Shown piece by piece: positions 1 through 7,512 of a stretch of DNA of 64,000 bases. Source of the stretch: Rhodospirillales bacterium (GTDB taxonomy: Bacteria > Pseudomonadota > Alphaproteobacteria > ATCC43930 > CGMCC-115725); contig JAQGIC010000062.1 in the NCBI GenBank assembly GCA_028288725.1, positions 237,063 to 301,062 of the forward strand. The letters are read 5' to 3'. Both the position numbers and the translations under genes were made by a program. Positions within the stretch are counted from its first letter, which is position 1, and each line of letters begins with the position of its first letter. The notes under the pieces are model-generated. The model was not told where the DNA came from. It ran no database searches and worked only from the letters and a program-made list of their open reading frames with translations.

Positions 1-1
1 C

Positions 2-1294
2 GGCCGGCTCGGCAAGACGCTCTGGACCGCGGGGGCCGCGGGCGAGCGCGTCCGCGCCAAGGGCATGTGGGACGGCGAGGAAGAGGCGCGCTGGGTCGCC
101 GACGAGATCGAGACCGAGCAGCGCCGCGGGACCCGCCTATCCGAGATCGCCATCCTGGTCCGCGCCAGTTTCCAGATGCGCGAGTTCGAAGAGCGCTTCA
201 TCACCACCGGCATTCCCTATCGGGTGATCGGCGGCCCGCGCTTCTACGAACGCCAGGAAATCCGCGATGCGCTGGCCTATCTCCGCCTGATCTACCAGCC
301 CGACGACGATCTGGCGTTCGAGCGCATCGTCAACACGCCGCGCCGGGGCATCGGCAACGCCACCATGCAGATCCTGCATCAGCTGGGCCGGGCGACCGGT
401 GTGTCGCTGATGGAGGCATCGCGCCGGGTGATCGAGACCGACGAGTTGAAGCCGGCCGCGCGCAAGGCGGTCGCCCTCCTGGTGCGCGATTTCGAGCGCT
501 GGCGCCGTGAGTCCGACCGGATCCTGCATACCGAGCTGGCCCAGATCGTGCTGGACGAGTCCGGCTATACCGCCATGTGGCAGGCCGACAAGACGCCGGA
601 AGCGCCGGGCCGGCTGGAAAATCTAAAGGAACTGATCGTCGGCATGGCCGAATTCGAGACGCTCGCGGGCTTCCTCGAACATGTCAGTCTGGTCATGGAC
701 AATGCCGCCGATACCAGCGGCGATCTGGTCAGCCTGATGACGCTGCATGCGGCCAAGGGCCTGGAATTCGGCCATGTCTTCCTGCCCGGCTGGGAGGAAG
801 GCCTCTTTCCCCATCAGCGCGCGATGGACGAGAGCGGCCAGGCCGGCCTGGAGGAAGAGCGCCGGCTCGCCTATGTCGGCCTGACCCGGGCGAAGCTCCG
901 CGCCAATGTCAGCTATGCCGCGAACCGGCGCATCCATGGCCAGTGGCAAAGCTCTCTGCCTTCGCGCTTCGTCGAGGAATTGCCGCAGGACCAGATCGAG
1001 GCCGAGAGTGCGACCGGCATGTACGGCATGCGGGCGCCCCAGGGCCGCGGCGCGTTCGACGATATCGCGACCTCGAGCTTCGGCGGCTATCGCCGGACCG
1101 TCCATCCGCCGGGCGGCGGCCCGCGCGAGGGGCGCGAGATCCGCGCCGTCGGCGGCTTCGCCGCGGGCGATCGCGTCTTCCATCAGAAATTCGGCACCGG
1201 CACGGTGCGCGAGGTCGAGGAGGCGAAGCTGACGATCGATTTCGACCATGCCGGCGAAAAGCGGGTCATGGACAGCTTCGTCCAAAAGGCCTGA
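2..1294 (+). CDS. UvrD/PcrA-type DNA helicase, C-terminal part (5' end outside window)
   Basis: Superfamily 1 3'-5' DNA helicase used in excision repair and removal of stalled complexes. The frame is open from base 2, so only the last 430 or so residues are present. Visible are the late helicase motifs: TLHAAKGLEF followed by VFLPGWEEGLFP, then EEERRLAYVGLTRAK (motif VI, with the arginine that contacts ATP phosphate). The last 45 residues (FAAGDRVFHQKFGTG onward) form the Tudor-like C-terminal domain typical of UvrD/PcrA, which binds RNA polymerase in characterised members. The Walker A half is not in the window, so UvrD cannot be told from PcrA. prmA follows 20 bases downstream. Confidence 0.93.
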   Translation, partial: GRLGKTLWTAGAAGERVRAKGMWDGEEEARWVADEIETEQRRGTRLSEIAILVRASFQMREFEERFITTGIPYRVIGGPRFYERQEIRDALAYLRLIYQPDDDLAFERIVNTPRRGIGNATMQILHQLGRATGVSLMEASRRVIETDELKPAARKAVALLVRDFERWRRESDRILHTELAQIVLDESGYTAMWQADKTPEAPGRLENLKELIVGMAEFETLAGFLEHVSLVMDNAADTSGDLVSLMTLHAAKGLEFGHVFLPGWEEGLFPHQRAMDESGQAGLEEERRLAYVGLTRAKLRANVSYAANRRIHGQWQSSLPSRFVEELPQDQIEAESATGMYGMRAPQGRGAFDDIATSSFGGYRRTVHPPGGGPREGREIRAVGGFAAGDRVFHQKFGTGTVREVEEAKLTIDFDHAGEKRVMDSFVQKA

Positions 1295-1314
1295 GACAAA
1301 GGATATTGCCTGCG

Positions 1315-2223
1315 ATGATTCCCTCCTCGACCTGGCCCAAGGGCGGCGAGCCGCTGTGGCGCGTATTGATGGAAGCGCCGGACGAATTTTCGGCTGAAAG
1401 CTTCGCCCAGGTGCTGGAAGCATTGGGCGGCGCCATCAGCGCGTTCGAGACCGAGCCGCAGGGCCCGTGGAAGGTCGAGAGCTTCGTCCAGGGCAAGCCC
1501 GACCTGTCCGCGGTCGAGGGCGGGCTGGCACTGGTGGCCCTGCAGTTCGGCTTGGACCAGCCGGCGATCACGCTGGAGCAATTGCCCGACGTCGATTGGG
1601 TTCGGGAAAACCAGGAGAGCTTTCCGCCGCTCAGGATCGGCCGCTATTTCGTCTATGGCTCGCATATCGCCGAGGCGCCGCCGGCCGGCACCATCGGTCT
1701 GGAGATCGACGCGGCCAGCGCGTTCGGCACCGGCGAGCATGCCACCACCGCCGGCTGCCTGATCGCCTTGAGCCGCCTCGCCAAGCGCGGCAAGCGGCGG
1801 CGAATTCTCGATATGGGTGCTGGCACCGGTATCCTGGCGATCGCTGCGGCCAAGACTTGGGGCCAGCCGGTGCTGGCCTGCGACATAGACCGCAATTCGG
1901 TCCGGGTCGCGGCCGAGAACATGGTGGCGAACGGCGTGCAGCATCTGGTGACCAGCCGCGAAAGCGACGGCTACCGGGCCGAGATCGTCCGGGCCCATGG
2001 CCCCTACGATCTGATTTTCGCCAATATTCTGGCGCGGCCGCTGGCCAAGATGGCACCGGACCTGGCCCGCCATCTGGCGCCGGGCGGCATCGCCATCCTG
2101 TCGGGGCTCTTGGCCAGTCAGGAAACCTATGTCGCGGCCGCCCATCGCAATGCCGGGCTGACGTTCAAGGGCCGTGTGCCGCGCGCCGGCTGGCACACGC
2201 TGATCTTCGAAAAGACGAGATAG
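1315..2223 (+). CDS. prmA: Ribosomal protein L11 methyltransferase PrmA
   Basis: SAM-dependent enzyme that trimethylates ribosomal protein L11 in the cytoplasm. The protein is 302 aa, normal for the family. Residues about 1-120 are the L11-recognition domain. The SAM loop ILDMGAGTGILAIAAAK is at about 162-178, an acidic CDIDRNSV strand follows, and the FANILARPL motif is at about 235. The ATG at 1315 is the first in frame after the helicase stop and gives the usual N-terminus; the frame stays open far upstream inside the helicase gene, but that part is only an overlapping shadow. It probably shares a transcript with the helicase. A 7-bp hairpin at 2256-2275 follows, without a T tract. Confidence 0.95.
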   Translation: MIPSSTWPKGGEPLWRVLMEAPDEFSAESFAQVLEALGGAISAFETEPQGPWKVESFVQGKPDLSAVEGGLALVALQFGLDQPAITLEQLPDVDWVRENQESFPPLRIGRYFVYGSHIAEAPPAGTIGLEIDAASAFGTGEHATTAGCLIALSRLAKRGKRRRILDMGAGTGILAIAAAKTWGQPVLACDIDRNSVRVAAENMVANGVQHLVTSRESDGYRAEIVRAHGPYDLIFANILARPLAKMAPDLARHLAPGGIAILSGLLASQETYVAAAHRNAGLTFKGRVPRAGWHTLIFEKTR

Positions 2224-2303
2224 GGAAGCGCGCCTCCCACCCGGACCGACGCAGGGGCGATCCCGAAAGATCGCCGGGGCGCCGGCGGGTGGCTTGGCAA
2301 GAA

Positions 2304-2324
2304 GGAAACGGCCGGACCGTTTCC
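2304..2324 (-). terminator. Hairpin terminator of the first DUF1127 gene
   Basis: GGAAACGG and CCGTTTCC form an 8-bp stem with a 5-base loop. Read on the minus strand it is followed by TTCTT. It lies 10 bases beyond the stop of the DUF1127 gene, in the gap where that gene converges with prmA, and may stop transcription from both sides. Confidence 0.55.
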
Positions 2325-2334
2325 GAGCTGTTCC

Positions 2335-2532
2335 TTAGCGGAACAGCTTCGCGATGTCGCGACGGGCGAGGCCCATGTCGGCGAGCAGGCGGTCGTCGAG
2401 GCCGGCCAGGTGTTCGGTCGTCCGAGCATGCTCGATGCGCGTCTTGATGGCGACATAGGCCGTATGCAGCAGATGGACCGGGCCGCCGGACTGGCCGGGC
2501 AGCGTAACGGACAAGGCAGATGCAGTACTCAT
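2335..2532 (-). CDS. DUF1127 small protein
   Basis: 65-residue basic protein with a C-terminal DUF1127/YjiS-like segment (LAGLDDRLLADMGLARRDIAKLF), the pattern Leu-x-x-Leu-Asp-Asp-Arg-x-Leu-x-Asp-x-Gly. The ATG at 2532 is preceded on its strand by a GGGGGGATGATCC Shine-Dalgarno region; the frame continues upstream without a plausible start. It lies 47 bases downstream of a second DUF1127 gene on the same strand, so the two may be co-transcribed. Short DUF1127 proteins in other alphaproteobacteria have been linked to RNA turnover, phosphate and stress phenotypes, but nothing here fixes the role. Confidence 0.82.
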   Translation of the reverse strand: MSTASALSVTLPGQSGGPVHLLHTAYVAIKTRIEHARTTEHLAGLDDRLLADMGLARRDIAKLFR

Positions 2533-2579
2533 CGGATCATCCCCCCTTGGGATGAGTGTCGAAGCGCAAAGCGACGCTT

Positions 2580-2816
2580 TTACGCGGCGCGCTGTTCGAC
2601 GCTGTTGTTGGCGGCGACATGGCCGGCGGCGGTGAAGACCGGACGGGCTTCGACGGCGAGGTCGGCCTGGGCGGTGATGGCGAACGGAATGTCCGAGCGA
2701 CGCAGGCCGATGTCGGCGAGCGAGCGGTCGTCCATCGAATAGAGCTCGTTCAGAACGCGCTGGCGTTCCTGCCAAGCCCGGAAGCCGCGCATGGCGGACG
2801 AGAGGATCGTGAGCAT
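2580..2816 (-). CDS. DUF1127 small protein
   Basis: 78-residue protein with the DUF1127 core RQRVLNELYSMDDRSLADIGLRRSDIPFAI at about residues 18-47. The chosen ATG at 2816 has AGGAG seven bases upstream, which decides it over the longer frame from 2867. The tail after residue 50 is Ala/Val-rich with no recognisable domain. It is the first gene of a two-gene DUF1127 unit. An inverted repeat, CTGCCG-AC-CGGCAG at 2883-2896, lies upstream where a promoter would be expected. Function unknown. Confidence 0.85.
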   Translation of the reverse strand: MLTILSSAMRGFRAWQERQRVLNELYSMDDRSLADIGLRRSDIPFAITAQADLAVEARPVFTAAGHVAANNSVEQRAA

Positions 2817-2882
2817 CAAAAGATCTCCTAAGAAGATAGTTGCGACTTCAATTATGCCGCACCGCACAAAATAGGCACGTTA

Positions 2883-2896
2883 CTGCCGACCGGCAG
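2883..2896. promoter_or_regulatory. Inverted repeat upstream of the DUF1127 pair
   Basis: CTGCCG and CGGCAG, 6 bp each with a 2-base spacer, lie about 70 bases upstream of the DUF1127 start. On the minus strand the repeat falls between a possible TTGCCC (-35) and TAACGT (-10). An operator role is inference only. Confidence 0.3.
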
Positions 2897-3040
2897 GGGG
2901 GCAACTGCACGCCAGCTCTCGGGTCCGCGCATAACGCAGCGCGAAAAACTGTAAGAATCAGGCCTCTTGTGCCGCAATCCTGCGGGCTCTAGCCTTCAGG
3001 CGGCGGCAATCATGCCGGCATGTTGCAAAGTCTACGGTGC

Positions 3041-3046
3041 TATGAT
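3041..3046 (+). promoter_or_regulatory. Possible extended -10 element of the aminopeptidase gene
   Basis: TGC-TATGAT fits an extended -10 promoter (TGn before the hexamer). No good -35 lies at the usual distance. If real, transcription would begin near 3053 and the two ATG codons at 3042 and 3045 could not be start codons, which supports the TTG start at 3090. Confidence 0.35.
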
Positions 3047-3089
3047 GCAGAAGAAGGATTGTCGGCTGATCTATCAGGGGGATGCGGTT

Positions 3090-5084
3090 TTGGCAGGTCT
3101 GCTAGCCAAATCCGGCTCCATTTACTCGGTCGCCGAGGTCCGGTCGCTGATTTCGGGCGTGCTGGGCTCCGCCGAGGCGCGCGATCCCGAAGCCTGGTGC
3201 GTGCTCGTGGCTCCCGACCCGTCGCCGGCGCTGGTCGCTCAGCTGATGGGCCTGAAGGACCAGATCGCCCATGACGCGGCGCCGGACCCGATCGATGGCG
3301 CCACATACCGGGCCCGTCTGGCGTCCGTCCGCACTGGTCTGGTCACGCTCGGCATCGATGGCTTCCTGGTGCCGCGCGCCGACGAATTCCAGAATGAATA
3401 TGTCCCGGCCGGCAACGAGCGCCTGCAGTGGCTGACCGGCTTCAACGGCTCGGCCGGCACCGCGGTGGTGTTGGGCGATCGGGCGGCGATCTTCGTCGAT
3501 GGCCGCTACACCGTGCAGGTCCGGGCCGAGGTCGACGGCAGCCTGTTCGAGTACCGCCATCTCGTCACCGAACCGCCGGAGGAATGGCTGGCGACCGCGC
3601 TCAAGCCCGGCCAGCGCTTCGGCTACGATCCCTGGCTGCTGACCCCGGCCCAGGTCGACAAGCTCCGTGCCGGCGTCGCCAAGGCCGGGGCCGAACTGGT
3701 GCCGGTCGCGTCCAATCCGCTCGATGCCGCCTGGGAGCGGCGTCCGGCCGCTCCGCTCGGTCCCGTGCGCGCCCATGAGCTGGAATTCTCCGGCAAGTCG
3801 TCCGCCGACAAGCGGCGTGAGATCGGCGAGGCGCTCTCGGCCGACAAGCGCGACGCGACGGTGCTGACCATGGCCGACAGCCTGGCCTGGCTGCTCAACA
3901 TCCGCGGCTCCGACGTGCCGCATACGCCGCTGGCGTTGGGGCTGGCCATTCTGGACAAGGACGGCCAGCTCGACCTGTTCGTCGACCGGCGCAAGCTGGC
4001 GCCCGGCCTGGAGTCGCATCTGGGCAACAGCGTCGCCGTGCGCGACATGGCCGAATTCGGCCCGGCGCTCGATGCCTTGGGCGGCAAGATCGTGCAGGTC
4101 GATCCCGTCACCACGGCCTCCTGGGTGTTCGATCGCCTGGACAAGGCCGGCGCCAGGCTGGTCCGCGCCGCCGATCCCTGCAAGCTGCCGAAGGCGATCA
4201 AGAACCCGGTCGAACTCGACGGCAGCCGGCGCGCCCATCGGCGCGATGCCGCCGCCATGGTCAAGTTCCTGGCCTGGCTCGATGCCGAGGCGCCGAAGGG
4301 CGGCCTGAAGGAGATAACCGTCTCCGACCGGCTCGAAGCCTTCCGGGCCGAGGGCGACCGGTTCCGCGACCTCTCGTTCCCGTCGATCTCGGCCGCCGGC
4401 CCGAACGCCGCCTTGCCGCATTATCGCTCAGGCCCGGCGACGGAGCGGGTGCTCGAACCCGGCACGCTCTATCTGATCGATTCCGGCGCGCAATATCTCG
4501 ACGGCACGACCGACATCACCCGCACCGTGGCGATCGGCACGCCCACGGCCGAGATGAAGGACCGCTATACCCGCGTGCTGAAGGGTCATATCGCGCTATC
4601 GATGGCACGGTTTCCCAAGGGCACGACCGGCGGCGCGCTCGACGTGCTGGCACGGCTGCCACTCTGGATGGCCGGCGTCAATTTCGACCATGGCACGGGG
4701 CATGGCGTCGGCAGCTATCTGAGCGTCCACGAAGGCCCGCAGCGCATCGCCGCCTTCGCCGATACCCAGCCGCTGATCCCGGGCATGATCCTGTCGAACG
4801 AGCCCGGCTATTATAAGGAAGGCCATTTCGGCATCCGGATCGAAAACCTGATCGTGGTGACCAGGCTCGAACTCCCGGGCGCCGAGCGCGAGATGAGCGG
4901 GTTCGAGACCATCACCTTCTGCCCGATCGACCGCCGGCCGATCGAGCTGTCGCTCCTGAGCGACGACGAGATCGCCTGGCTCGACGCGTACCATGCCAAG
5001 ACGCGCGAGATCGTGCTGCCGACGCTCGAAGATCCCGCCGCGCGCGCCTGGCTCGAAGCGAACACGACGCCGCTCCGGGCGTGA
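3090..5084 (+). CDS. Aminopeptidase P family protein (M24 metallopeptidase)
   Basis: Cytoplasmic Xaa-Pro aminopeptidase, which removes an N-terminal residue next to proline. It has the long, three-part form: a short N-terminal segment, two creatinase-like N domains, and a pita-bread catalytic domain in the last 250 residues. All five metal ligands are visible: two Asp in DSGAQYLDGTTD (about 463 and 474), His in GTGHGVGSY (about 537), and Glu in SNEPGY and RIENL (about 569 and 583). The start is uncertain. TTG at 3090 has AGGGGG eight bases upstream and matches the usual N-terminus of long family members; ATG at 3042 or 3045 has no ribosome site. No signal peptide. Confidence 0.9.
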   Translation: MAGLLAKSGSIYSVAEVRSLISGVLGSAEARDPEAWCVLVAPDPSPALVAQLMGLKDQIAHDAAPDPIDGATYRARLASVRTGLVTLGIDGFLVPRADEFQNEYVPAGNERLQWLTGFNGSAGTAVVLGDRAAIFVDGRYTVQVRAEVDGSLFEYRHLVTEPPEEWLATALKPGQRFGYDPWLLTPAQVDKLRAGVAKAGAELVPVASNPLDAAWERRPAAPLGPVRAHELEFSGKSSADKRREIGEALSADKRDATVLTMADSLAWLLNIRGSDVPHTPLALGLAILDKDGQLDLFVDRRKLAPGLESHLGNSVAVRDMAEFGPALDALGGKIVQVDPVTTASWVFDRLDKAGARLVRAADPCKLPKAIKNPVELDGSRRAHRRDAAAMVKFLAWLDAEAPKGGLKEITVSDRLEAFRAEGDRFRDLSFPSISAAGPNAALPHYRSGPATERVLEPGTLYLIDSGAQYLDGTTDITRTVAIGTPTAEMKDRYTRVLKGHIALSMARFPKGTTGGALDVLARLPLWMAGVNFDHGTGHGVGSYLSVHEGPQRIAAFADTQPLIPGMILSNEPGYYKEGHFGIRIENLIVVTRLELPGAEREMSGFETITFCPIDRRPIELSLLSDDEIAWLDAYHAKTREIVLPTLEDPAARAWLEANTTPLRA

Positions 5085-5091
5085 AGCGACA

Positions 5092-5121
5092 ACGGCCGCC
5101 GGTGCTGGGCCCGGCGGCCGT
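5092..5121 (+). terminator. Terminator of the aminopeptidase gene
   Basis: A perfect 11-bp GC-rich stem (ACGGCCGCCGG with CCGGCGGCCGT, 8-base loop) starts 8 bases after the stop codon and is followed by TCTCTCT. The T tract is weak, but position and stability fit intrinsic termination. Confidence 0.65.
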
Positions 5122-5208
5122 CTCTCTATCGCCGGTCGCGATGCCGTCAGTGCGGTTTGGTCGGCACGCCGATCGCCGAACTCGTCGTCGATACAATCGG
5201 CGCGTGGT

Positions 5209-5604
5209 CTACGAGCGCGCCAACCCCAGCCCCTCGTCGATCCAGCCGGTCAGGCCGCCGATCATCTCCTTCACCGGCCGGCCCAGTTCGGCGAGCTTGA
5301 TCGCCGCCCTGTTGGCACCGTTGCAATGCGGGCCGGCGCAATAGACCACGAACAAGGTGTCGGCCGGATATTCGGCCAACCGGGCCGTCCCGATCATGCG
5401 CGTCGGCAGGTTGATCGAGCCCGGCACGTGGCCGGCGGCATAGAGCGCCGACGTGCGGACATCCAGCAGCACGAAATCGGCCGTCTCCTGGGTCAAGGCA
5501 TAGTGCACGTCCGAACAATCCGTCTCGAATGACAGGCGGCGGCCGAAATGGGCGAGCGCGTCGTCGGGGTTGGCGACGGGCGGGCGGGAAACGACGGTGG
5601 ACAT
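5209..5604 (-). CDS. Rhodanese-like domain protein
   Basis: 131-residue single-domain rhodanese (sulfurtransferase fold), probably cytoplasmic. The family transfers sulfane sulfur or acts as a sulfur carrier through a cysteine. Visible are the N-terminal DVRTSALYAAGHVPGSINLP (CDC25-type entry) and the active-site loop YCAGPHCNGANRAA, with the presumed catalytic Cys at residue 89 and a second Cys at 94. The ATG at 5604 has GAGGAGGA seven bases upstream. It is divergent from an FtrA-like AraC regulator, a pairing seen for that regulator elsewhere, so regulation by its neighbour is likely. An 18-base inverted repeat overlaps its ribosome-binding region. Confidence 0.88.
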   Translation of the reverse strand: MSTVVSRPPVANPDDALAHFGRRLSFETDCSDVHYALTQETADFVLLDVRTSALYAAGHVPGSINLPTRMIGTARLAEYPADTLFVVYCAGPHCNGANRAAIKLAELGRPVKEMIGGLTGWIDEGLGLARS

Positions 5605-5614
5605 CTCAAATCCT

Positions 5615-5632
5615 CCTCGATTGGAATCGAGG
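5615..5632. promoter_or_regulatory. Inverted repeat overlapping the rhodanese ribosome-binding site
   Basis: CCTCGATT-GG-AATCGAGG is an exact 8-bp inverted repeat with a 2-base centre. On the minus strand its 3' arm ends inside the GAGGAGG Shine-Dalgarno of the rhodanese gene. It could be the binding site of the adjacent AraC-type regulator or of a dimeric repressor. A 2-base loop makes an RNA hairpin strained but possible. Confidence 0.5.
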
Positions 5633-5657
5633 GCGAGCATCGCCACAAGCGCCGCCC

Positions 5658-5686
5658 TTGAAAACTGGCGGGAATGACAATTATCA
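5658..5686 (+). promoter_or_regulatory. Candidate promoter of the FtrA-like regulator
   Basis: TTGAAA, a 17-base spacer and TTATCA match a sigma-70-type promoter. The -10 covers the ATG at 5674, so the regulator would start at the ATG at 5695 on a nearly leaderless message. Inferred by eye. Confidence 0.4.
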
Positions 5687-5694
5687 TGAAGATC

Positions 5695-6660
5695 ATGCCA
5701 AAACCCGGTCCCCTCCGAAATCGCGATGTCGCCGTACTGGCGTATGACGGCTTGTGCACCTTCGAGTTCGGCATCGCGGTCGAATTGTTCGGCCTGCCGC
5801 GCCCGGAACTGGCGGACTGGTATCGTTGTCAAATCTGCGCCGCCGAACCCGGGCCGCTCAGGGCGATCGGCGGCTTCACCGTCGCCGCCGCAGGCGGATT
5901 GGCGGAACTGGAAACCGCCGGGACCATTCTCGTGCCCGGATGGCGCGATGTCGCGGAGCCGCCGCCGGCGGCGCTCGTCGACAGCCTGCGCCGCGCCTAC
6001 GCCAATGGCGCCCGGCTCATCTCGATCTGCTCCGGCGTATTCGTACTGGCGGCGACGGGATTGCTCGCCGGCAAGCGGGCCACGACCCATTGGCGCCATG
6101 TCGAGCGCCTGGCCGCGGCCTATCCCGACATCCGGGTCGAGCCGGACGTGCTCTATGTCGACGAGGGCCAGATGCTGACCTCGGCCGGCAGCGCCGCGGG
6201 GCTCGACCTGGGCCTGCATCTGATCCGGCGCGATTTCGGCCCCGCCATCGCCAACCAGGTCGCGCGCCGGCTGGTCATCCCGCCCCATCGCGACGGCGGC
6301 CAGGCGCAATTCATCGACAGACCGGTGCAGGCGGAGGGGGCAGCACTGGCCGCCCTGTTCGACTGGATCCGCGCCAACCTGACCGAGGATCTATCGATCG
6401 CGCGGCTGGCCCGGCGCGCGGGCCTCAGCGAGCGCACGTTCCTGCGCCGGTTCGGCGCCGCGACCGGCACCACGCCGAACGACTGGATAACGACGGCGCG
6501 GCTGGCCCGGGCGCGGGAGCTGCTCGAGGGCACCGACCTTGCGGTCGAGCGGGTCGCGACCGACAGCGGTTTCGGCACGGCCGATACGCTGCGACATCAT
6601 TTCCGCACCCGGCTGCAAACCAGCCCGCAGCGCTATCGTGACCATTTCGTTATCGGCTAG
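5695..6660 (+). CDS. ftrA: GlxA-family AraC-type transcriptional regulator, FtrA-like
   Basis: DNA-binding regulator of about 321 aa. Residues 1-190 are a DJ-1/PfpI-like domain: VAVLAYDGLCTFEFGIAVELFGLPRPEL at the start, and the nucleophile-elbow region ISICSGVFVLAATGLLAGKRATTHW near residue 110, with a Cys kept at the elbow. The last 100 residues carry two AraC helix-turn-helix motifs (IARLARRAGLSERTFLRRF and VERVATDSGFGTADTLRHHFR). In related genomes FtrA is described as activating a neighbouring rhodanese gene, and here a rhodanese gene is divergent, 90 bases away. Longer starts at 5674 and 5686 exist but lie in a candidate -10 box. Confidence 0.85.
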   Translation: MPKPGPLRNRDVAVLAYDGLCTFEFGIAVELFGLPRPELADWYRCQICAAEPGPLRAIGGFTVAAAGGLAELETAGTILVPGWRDVAEPPPAALVDSLRRAYANGARLISICSGVFVLAATGLLAGKRATTHWRHVERLAAAYPDIRVEPDVLYVDEGQMLTSAGSAAGLDLGLHLIRRDFGPAIANQVARRLVIPPHRDGGQAQFIDRPVQAEGAALAALFDWIRANLTEDLSIARLARRAGLSERTFLRRFGAATGTTPNDWITTARLARARELLEGTDLAVERVATDSGFGTADTLRHHFRTRLQTSPQRYRDHFVIG

Positions 6661-6697
6661 ACGCATGCCAGATATTTGTGCGTTGCAAAAATTGCTG

Positions 6698-6726
6698 TTG
6701 AAAGCATCAGCGGACCTGGTAACTAT
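6698..6726 (+). promoter_or_regulatory. Candidate promoter of the third DUF1127 gene
   Basis: TTGAAA, a 17-base spacer and AACTAT. The predicted start of transcription, about 6732, falls inside the palindrome at 6731-6747. Confidence 0.45.
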
Positions 6727-6730
6727 AGCC

Positions 6731-6747
6731 ATGTTGCATTGCAACAT
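6731..6747. promoter_or_regulatory. 17-bp palindrome, candidate operator
   Basis: ATGTTGCA-T-TGCAACAT is a perfect inverted repeat with 8-base arms around one central base. It sits at the predicted transcription start of the DUF1127 gene at 6804, and a further GTTGCAA half-site lies at 6682-6688. This arrangement is typical of a repressor operator. Which protein binds is unknown. Confidence 0.55.
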
Positions 6748-6803
6748 ATCGGGCATTTCGATAAGCCTGCCAGGGGGGGGCGCCGTGTCGTCAGGAGCAT
6801 GAC

Positions 6804-7022
6804 ATGAGCATTTCCTTCAAATCCGCGCCGAACGTTTCCCTCGCCTCCTCGATCGAAGCCACGAGCCGTCTGGCTCAGTTCCGCGAGGTCTTCGGCCTCT
6901 GGGTTCAGCGCACCCGCGAGCGTGCCGAACTGGCCCAGTGCGACGACCGCGAGCTGCAGGACATGGGGGTCTCGCGCGCCACCGCGCTGGCCGAGATCCG
7001 CAAGCCGTTCTGGCGGGAATAA
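6804..7022 (+). CDS. DUF1127 small protein
   Basis: 72-residue protein; the C-terminal half RTRERAELAQCDDRELQDMGVSRATALAEIRKPFW is a clear DUF1127 domain, while the N-terminal half is polar. It is a single-gene unit with its own promoter and candidate operator, converging on the msrB unit. AGGAGCATGAC before the ATG supplies a ribosome site. It differs clearly in sequence from the two DUF1127 proteins at 2.3-2.8 kb, so it is not a recent duplicate. Role unknown. Confidence 0.85.
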   Translation: MSISFKSAPNVSLASSIEATSRLAQFREVFGLWVQRTRERAELAQCDDRELQDMGVSRATALAEIRKPFWRE

Positions 7023-7027
7023 TCGGC

Positions 7028-7108
7028 CTATTCCGCTGCCGCCGCCGGCTTGGCCCTAAGCGGCAGCAGCAGGAATAGGACGATCGTCGCCAGCAGACCC
7101 GCCCGCAC
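7028..7108 (-). CDS. Possible 26-residue membrane peptide after msrB
   Basis: A GTG codon two bases after the msrB stop opens a 26-codon frame reading as one hydrophobic helix (LLATIVLFLLLPL) followed by Arg, Lys and an Ala-rich end. No clear ribosome site is seen apart from the AGAGG just before it. The same bases form an imperfect long inverted repeat (CCTATTCC...GGAATAGG), which could simply be the msrB terminator. It may be a real small protein, the tail of a lost membrane-protein gene, or chance. Confidence 0.25.
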   Translation of the reverse strand: MRAGLLATIVLFLLLPLRAKPAAAAE

Positions 7109-7110
7109 CT

Positions 7111-7509
7111 CTATTTCTTCGGCACGAGCGTCAGCGATGCCGAATTGATGCAATAGCGCAGGCCGGTCGGTCCGGGGCCGTCCGGGAAGACATGGCCCAG
7201 ATGGCCTTCGCAGCGGCTGCACAGCACCTCGTGCCGCACCATGCCGTGGCTGTGGTCGACCTCGATCTCGATGGCGGGATCGGCCTTGGGCGCGGTGAAG
7301 CTGGGCCAGCCGCAATGGGAATCGAATTTGGCGTCGGCCGTGAACAGCTCCTGGCCGCAGCCGGCGCAGCGATAGGTGCCGTCGGTCTTGGTGTCGGTAT
7401 ATTCGCCGGTGAACGGCCGCTCGGTACCCTTATGGCGCAGCACGCGATATTGTTCGGGGCTCAGCAGTTCGCGCCATTCGGCGTCGCTCTTGCGGATCTT
7501 GTCGACCAT
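7111..7509 (-). CDS. msrB: Peptide-methionine (R)-S-oxide reductase MsrB
   Basis: Reduces methionine-R-sulfoxide in proteins using thioredoxin. 132 residues, standard length for a free-standing MsrB. The structural zinc is bound by Cys48-x-x-Cys51 and Cys97-x-x-Cys100. The catalytic cysteine is Cys120 in [10 protein letters not shown], and Cys66 in SHCGWPSF is the likely resolving residue. No signal peptide, so cytoplasmic. It starts three bases after the stop of the ModE-like gene, with AAGGAATG as ribosome site, and so is the last gene of a hydrolase/HTH/msrB unit. Confidence 0.95.
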   Translation of the reverse strand: MVDKIRKSDAEWRELLSPEQYRVLRHKGTERPFTGEYTDTKTDGTYRCAGCGQELFTADAKFDSHCGWPSFTAPKADPAIEIEVDHSHGMVRHEVLCSRCEGHLGHVFPDGPGPTGLRYCINSASLTLVPKK

Positions 7510-7512
7510 CGA

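Noticed and set aside
5209..6309. Minus-strand frame fusing the rhodanese to an N-terminal extension antisense to the AraC regulator
   Set aside because: The extension has no domain, while the ATG at 5604 has a strong ribosome site and gives a standard rhodanese.
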